This document shows positions 41,401-42,837 of a DNA stretch of 42,837 bases, one piece after another. Position numbers and translations under genes: made by a program. The notes below the pieces were generated by a model, which did no database searches, was not told the DNA's origin, and saw only the letters and a program-made list of their open reading frames with translations. The stretch's first letter is position 1; each line of letters begins with the position of its first letter. This DNA comes from an uncultured Faecalibacterium sp. (GTDB lineage: Bacteria > Bacillota > Clostridia > Oscillospirales > Ruminococcaceae), in assembly GCA_902463235.1 (NCBI GenBank), contig CABQER010000006.1, forward strand, positions 1-42,837. The letters run 5' to 3'.

Positions 41401-41632
41401 GCGGGCTGGCAAGAGCCTTGGCAGCGTGAAGAGCAAGATCACCGCAGTATGCAAGCCGGAGTATGTGGCGGGCAGCGAATACGACCGGGAGCAGCTGGAC
41501 GAGATGCTGCTGGCGCTGCGGGATGCGGACGGAAACGCTTTGTACACCCAGAAAACGCTGGACGGCTGGGTGAGCGATGCCGAAAAGAAGAGTAAAGCGC
41601 AGACCAGCGACCCGTGGGCAGACCTGCGGTAA
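32423..41632 (+). CDS. Giant polyvalent virion protein, 3069 residues
   Basis: A single unbroken frame with AAAGGAG before the ATG. Visible regions: 1-260, low-complexity with Tyr-Ala-Gln-Gln repeats; 260-610, Ala/Gly-rich hydrophobic segments (VAAAPLLVGENLGVSI, GASGALGGAVGTGLGAM); about 671-818, a toxin-like/LPD3-type domain (YSIREDQDGNKFVQVD, FNRGKVNVRVGANDYSVDV); about 1080-1180, a zincin metallopeptidase (HETLH at 1109-1113, EEITAD at 1168-1173); about 1291-1486, a MuF-C-like domain (ILGSTGDTLQGLGARENDIY); 1740-1870, charged coiled coil; about 2080-2800, a helical LPD38-like region with a membrane segment (VLQTSVIAMLGVGVKFLL). Domain names are from remembered patterns. Such proteins are thought to be ejected with phage DNA and to act on the host. 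No RNA-polymerase motif was found. Confidence 0.75.
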   Translation: MAVTKAQMAQWSRNYEGKYKDKKNEDSYHPAQTEPATKEQMNRWEENYQKKQNEANRVSNRMAQSRSDSGVRTAVESPLQTRVQLPQGSTDTRWMGGGTRQLGTLDSKKLADEVLDSVLGTATGSPVKTDRQEDYEPDWNYVGGDNTPQQRAQAANAVKRDDFDRWNLWMDADTRHRELVDLMRQKEQDYTSYAQQGTSASAPTAGAGGGAYTSYAQSGTSRSAGGEKETKAKYTDAQLRGMGYSQQEIDKARQYLTEYTAYNQAEVFVRRGADTAKGIAATVAAAPLLVGENLGVSIWNEMETRKNWKALREEVQGDTRQEKLLGMLTGGKTTYAQQGSTATSMQPYTDAELLEKGYTQAEIDAMRSRIAGTKVADSSDKDTLGYKLYDYGQRHTAAAQAGMTPAARTAMGIASSAAENLAVAGVSPYLVLPVLSAQGAAESMGQSVEKGQSAGRTLATGLAKFGAGWAINSVGAANLAKSMGADYAKDTLAGQIADWVRGLGGDSAFKQNYPAVAAALSGGLDNAVQAFVETYADTAIDAVLGGDTEAAEALLKPETFVTALQSGLTGGASGALGGAVGTGLGAMSKRLEYKANGADAAAPVQGTETSAPVPAGEQQDPLTVPVRQSAARERNSPEGGSFSQRNETAVDNKETGLLEKTEGANTEQPRYSIREDQDGNKFVQVDNDILKGVPAEEQLNVVRDAIRDMFPEGFERDGNHIDNTREGRGEFVRSKYSRALGKAEPGIHADKMRMAGNLDEIIQTSTNVENEKANHKNAESFNRGKVNVRVGANDYSVDVLTAVKNDGREVQYDLVNIQPTKINAPDADASEAFGDLRRTTAQSAETGRRGLPETPLRSTPETTVPEGTGSSQSGIPDTTVPQRDGQVNVEKAGESVESAQEYADVELHAEMENLDTDSWTRTEQMDTARQLTRRAQMSEKAVQTVVDNMPQGIGAQIYAPAAASLYRLGIDGHAETFEAALQKTGKGGLSGGVQQVLALGETGRTALNIAFLQGKGEAEHYREVKAAQLGKRPGKAALHDEAGIYYKADGSVSSGAKAEDAFIELSAKASGVAAQRVVKGLAKNAKGLLQSAAGRVFYSSEADAGTVMHETLHELNSWDSKGAQELIDRFGQYLVQQNGMDSVQQLVQGYLDRYANAGQKLTYNQAMEEITADAVRTIFGTEESFKTFLRVQAAEAKMNAQAQGRCERVMQKIETLLQKVLADIKTVLGREPDNAAARAARTLTEQQLADLRELYFDHQIEAGANYRAALEANGGMEKAAAADAAAAEGRYSIDPDYAERIEAWDKDGRPNDDVFILGSTGDTLQGLGARENDIYMNSEKINLILQKHAEMTIEEIKRIPEVIDDPVMVLASRNTDRSRQNTRLVMFGNVKAQDGRPVMCVLDMQPTENKIMINNMQKLTSAYTKDKAPVQFVRSSEVLYLSENKKRTTALLRTLGFQMPSELQPCGSMGSITYEKQNVKLEGVKFTELEANGGNRYQLDVDAEDVEAARSQSVGDGGAQSQTVAKVMELAENAAVSDDSLLYIARKVAKAADSKVDTKTLASRLAALRDYLNGGNVDWAEVHGFVLDMAQQIMEKSAKRNDELWKQYPELHQMGMSLEKGSKDYREVVYKYGSWAGATKELARHGIKLTLTKNGAVSRWDADFTELQGIGGGLLPTETPSSAADALEAMAAAHDAIRPTMENAYDTDWDAAKQEIAMQIWGEYLGLPGVANESNAALRRKFGQQTKEMSEEARKHALALQAQANLEAAKQRARNRQKMAKPYAEATAKAKEHYAETETKMREKLGTAERKMQQQAAVWREAERGRTREKVALEKAKNAQRLEKMRESRDKDYTRREIRKLAGELTKLYDHPKEDKHIPDYLVDKVLSVVQLANEAVGNREAARRVAQWMHRNEKGYRYTPAQDTKAGMEEAVDGLRRGIKAEIEAGERANLEWEQSGLADAIDNWLADVNQNREREIARVEAAIREVQEFGSEHGGIDGTALEARLDELRTELNGYRNGGMAMLSAEELRGLRDILDQTVHIIKIDNVVVGAQEDVAIDEFAEGTKEELKEAGGVSRRNGWLGKLDRKFNSYRMNTMNIERMFERMGGYAHGGYMENLGKMLNDGQRKKTKILIEGTRIFDNVTGKAHERELYHFTHDLIDIGLVDEAGKNRKITHNQLAELYLQLQNRQGLHHILHGGITLDNMEAWVKGDSELAELDRETVRVGEMNLRDAEGKLVRAQDIAVDEDAARRNLLDEIDKNLTDFDRAWIEDYRKLNNLMSGYINETSLLLSGVRKATENNYIHINVDQDTNPEQNTGIRYDNSVANPGWLNHRVNSAKPVLLVGLVQQVNTSIENTAQYAGMAIPLRNAEKILNSRQEGRTLFAQVEKTWGKAGRAHLNKALADLCGVKDSREVGDGLFSRMRSKAAQAVLNANVNVTLLQAASLPTAAAELGWGSTGPAAVQFGKNILPGELAKIEARMAEHGEELLQYRLRGTGQAELGSAGAQKDAFQRTHDAARNSDNAALRTAVHAADAAVSLWTGGITKMDEITVAALWAGCENYVKNHPAEFSEGAEVTDSKAYWAAVNEKFQRVVERTQPNYTTMQRTGMQRTTNEMAKFLMMFSTQRQQNAQIWTASVEDVIAQYDRYGNSKTEQAKAAKKEAWERFGNAATSQVLQTSVIAMLGVGVKFLLHRWKDLQDDNGDMTKESIRDALLYDFCKSFIGNWTGGSEVMSVGEMIVNHSFASYDTISMTGISAINDLTEYIGRVSRLNAEDTSGMTEEQLEAHAEKTREAVADMLGQFAMLRGIPYTNLKKQVSAVDAWIDTFKNWNKEGGNFDSLPASATGQYDRLYNAYASGDPVEAQAAVKKLVDMEKAGVIKKNKMYSELKKRLKQYDPDVLEAAKAQNSGDTERREQLTRKIVQNVYEVMGIDPKATADKAKREAVIDMVTGAVEQKGDTLLKGDSESVTDALEQALESVRAKDAQEELDRLLRAGKSLGSVKSKITAVCKPEYVAGSEYDREQLDEMLLALRDADGNALYTQKTLDGWVSDAEKKSKAQTSDPWADLR
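34282..34349. repeat. Palindromic element embedded in frame in the giant gene
   Basis: After CCCTCTC (34282-34288) comes a hairpin CGTTCCCGTCCGCC with its complement (34291-34323, loop AGTC, one bulged base), then CTCCCCC-GAAG-GGGGGAG (34327-34344) followed by CTTTT. This two-hairpin, terminator-like layout looks like an intergenic repeat, yet it is read through in frame as a linker (about residues 621-643) just before the first toxin-like domain. Confidence 0.6.
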
Positions 41633-41658
41633 AGACAAACAATAACAAACAAAGACAA

Positions 41659-41701
41659 ACACCCCGGCGGCTGAGAAGGGACAGCTGCCGGGGTGTGTTT
41701 T
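41659..41701 (+). terminator. Terminator after the giant gene
   Basis: ACACCCCGGCGGC (41659-41671) pairs with GCTGCCGGGGTGT (41684-41696), with one mismatch, and is followed by GTTTTG. It ends the first late transcription unit. Confidence 0.82.
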
Positions 41702-41705
41702 GTGT

Positions 41706-41751
41706 GAGAATGTCCGCAGGTGTTTTGCAAAGCGGGATGCGGTAGACTGGA
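41706..41751 (+). promoter_or_regulatory. Putative phage late promoter, copy 2 (before the tail fibre)
   Basis: It is the second copy of the 46-nt element at 20561-20606 (39 of 46 identical, last 20 nt identical). The TAGACT box is at 41743-41748. It follows the terminator by 5 nt and precedes AAAGGAGG and the ATG at 41773. Confidence 0.7.
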
Positions 41752-41772
41752 CACAGGAAAGGAGGCCGGGAG

Positions 41773-42837
41773 ATGCTGGTAAGAATTGTGAAAAGAACCT
41801 TTAGCGGGGCGGAGTACTGCCCGGAGCAGAAGGTGCTGAAGCTGGGCGGCGAGGGCAGCACCGGGGTGGAGACACTGGAGTTTGACCTGCCGGAGGAATG
41901 GGACGGCATGGCGGTGACGGTGCATGTGCAGCAGCTGGACGGCACGCTGCCGCAGCCGGTGATGCTGGGAGAGGACAGATGCCTTGCCGTGGATAGGATG
42001 TTCACCGCCAGCGAAAAGGGGCTGTGGATGCTGCGGGCGATGGACGGCAACGGGTACTGCGCCATGACAAGGCCTGCGCGGTACGAGTGCTACGAGACTT
42101 TTGCCACGGACGGAGACACCGAGATCACCCCGAGCCAGTACGAGGCCTTTGTGGCGCAGGTGCTGGGGGCGGCGAACACGGCAAGCCAGAAGGCAAAGGA
42201 CGCACAGAGCGCGGCAGACAGAGCGGAAGGTGCAGCGGGAGAGGCACAGGACGCACAGGCCGCCGCTGCGGACAGTGCACAGCTGGCAAAGAGAGAGGCG
42301 GGAAACGCACAGACGGCGGCGCAGCAGGCAGGCGAAGCGGCAGCGCGGGCAGAGGGCTACGCGCCCAAGGACGGTACCGTGCTGAGTGTGAACGGCAAGG
42401 GCGGCGCGGTGCAGTTGACGGCTAAGGATGTGGGGGCGATGGATGCGGACAGAGGAGACCTTGTGCAGCAGGTGGTGCTGGAGGGCCGCACCCTGACCGT
42501 GGTGTTTACGGACGGCACGCAGCAGACCTACACCACGCAGGACACCACAGACCTTACGGCCATGACCGGGGTGCTGAGCACAGCAAACGGCGGCACGGGG
42601 CTTGACCGGGCGCTGACAGCGGAAGACGTGGGTGCCGTGGGAAAAGGCAGCGGGGACTACTTAAAGGGTGTGCGGGTGCAGGGGCAGAGCCTTGTTATGA
42701 CCATGGGCAACGGCAAGAGCACCACAGAGACGGTGCTGCCGTGTGCCACCGCAGCCGTGCTGGGCGGCGTGAAAGCCGGGCGGGGGTTGACCGTGAGCGC
42801 GGACGGCACGCTGGAAGTGACAGCGGAAAATCTTGAC
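41773..42837 (+). CDS. Tail fibre / receptor-binding protein, N-terminal part (runs off the window)
   Basis: The visible 355 codons start MLVRIVKRTFSGAEYCPEQK. Residues 1-115 form a beta-rich attachment domain (VETLEFDLPEEWDGMAVTV, MLRAMDGNGYCAMTRPARYE). A long Ala/Gln/Glu-rich coiled coil follows (about 120-195), then VLSVNGKGGAVQLTAKDVGA, a motif common in phage tail fibres, and further short beta repeats (STANGGTGLDRALTAEDVGA). The reading frame is open to the last base, so the receptor-binding tip lies outside. It has its own late promoter copy and AAAGGAGG. It would form the host-binding fibre or spike of the short tail. Confidence 0.85.
   Translation, partial: MLVRIVKRTFSGAEYCPEQKVLKLGGEGSTGVETLEFDLPEEWDGMAVTVHVQQLDGTLPQPVMLGEDRCLAVDRMFTASEKGLWMLRAMDGNGYCAMTRPARYECYETFATDGDTEITPSQYEAFVAQVLGAANTASQKAKDAQSAADRAEGAAGEAQDAQAAAADSAQLAKREAGNAQTAAQQAGEAAARAEGYAPKDGTVLSVNGKGGAVQLTAKDVGAMDADRGDLVQQVVLEGRTLTVVFTDGTQQTYTTQDTTDLTAMTGVLSTANGGTGLDRALTAEDVGAVGKGSGDYLKGVRVQGQSLVMTMGNGKSTTETVLPCATAAVLGGVKAGRGLTVSADGTLEVTAENLD

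Noticed and set aside
32423..41632. N4-like virion RNA polymerase in the giant protein
   Set aside because: Size and place suggested it, but no RNA-polymerase catalytic motif was seen in any part.
41773..42837. Diversity-generating retroelement linked to the tail fibre
   Set aside because: No reverse transcriptase or template/variable repeat pair is visible; the relevant part would lie outside the window.
1..42837. CRISPR array, IS element or rRNA genes
   Set aside because: No regularly spaced repeats, transposase gene or rRNA sequence was found on either strand.

Overview
The window is a piece of a G+C-rich Firmicutes (Clostridia) chromosome carrying most of a short-tailed (podovirus-type) prophage. 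The host flank has a perfect CIRCE heat-shock operator, an FprA-type flavo-diiron protein typical of strict anaerobes, a C_GCAxxG_C_C redox-family protein and AGGAGG-type ribosome binding sites. Gene content and codon use fit a gut Oscillospiraceae such as Faecalibacterium or a relative. That placement is inference; no rRNA or other taxonomic marker is present.

Host part (1-10800). htpG (Hsp90) runs leftward off the window edge, with its promoter and CIRCE operator intact. Then follow a redox-family gene next to an alpha/beta hydrolase, a two-gene unit (unknown protein plus HD-domain protein), a leftward GNAT acetyltransferase diverging from a secreted alpha/beta hydrolase and a transglutaminase-like protein, then rmuC and fprA. 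Several units have clear -35/-10 boxes with 16-18 bp spacing and rho-independent terminators.

Junction. At 10801-10849 lies the 3' part of a tRNA-Gly (anticodon CCC) on the minus strand without its 5' half. The tyrosine integrase gene follows directly, so this is an attachment site (attL) of a prophage that begins here and runs past the right edge.

Lysogeny and cargo (10900-15130). A zinc-ribbon tyrosine integrase diverges from a three-gene unit hicA-hicB-secB-like, which looks like a toxin-antitoxin-chaperone (TAC) module. Next come an A+T-rich membrane protein, a leftward XRE repressor, divergent promoters with a palindromic operator (a near-identical copy lies inside the repressor gene), and a Cro-like gene.

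Early region (14850-20450). About a dozen small, tightly overlapping genes of unknown function lead to an HUH endonuclease of the ORF2/G2P replication-protein type and a sigma-region-4-like (RinA/ArpU-type) regulator. No helicase, helicase loader, primase, SSB or recombinase gene is visible.

Late region (20560-42837). A 46-nt element that looks like a late promoter precedes terS-terL-portal-(Prp protease fused to scaffold)-major capsid (N4-gp56 type)-head/tail proteins-two related ejection proteins-a 3069-residue multidomain virion protein. After a strong terminator a second copy of the same element restarts transcription into a tail-fibre gene cut by the window end. Phage-encoded Prp is predicted to cut at MNLQLFA in its own fusion protein and at MNLQQFA in the capsid protein. 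The giant protein carries a zincin (HETLH) domain, two toxin-like phage domains, coiled coils and a membrane-interacting C-terminal region, as expected for a protein ejected into the host with the DNA.

The points most worth following up are the Prp-scaffold fusion with matching cleavage sites, the HicAB-SecB TAC module, the giant polyvalent ejection protein with a palindromic element inserted in frame, the HUH-only replication module, and the duplicated late promoter.
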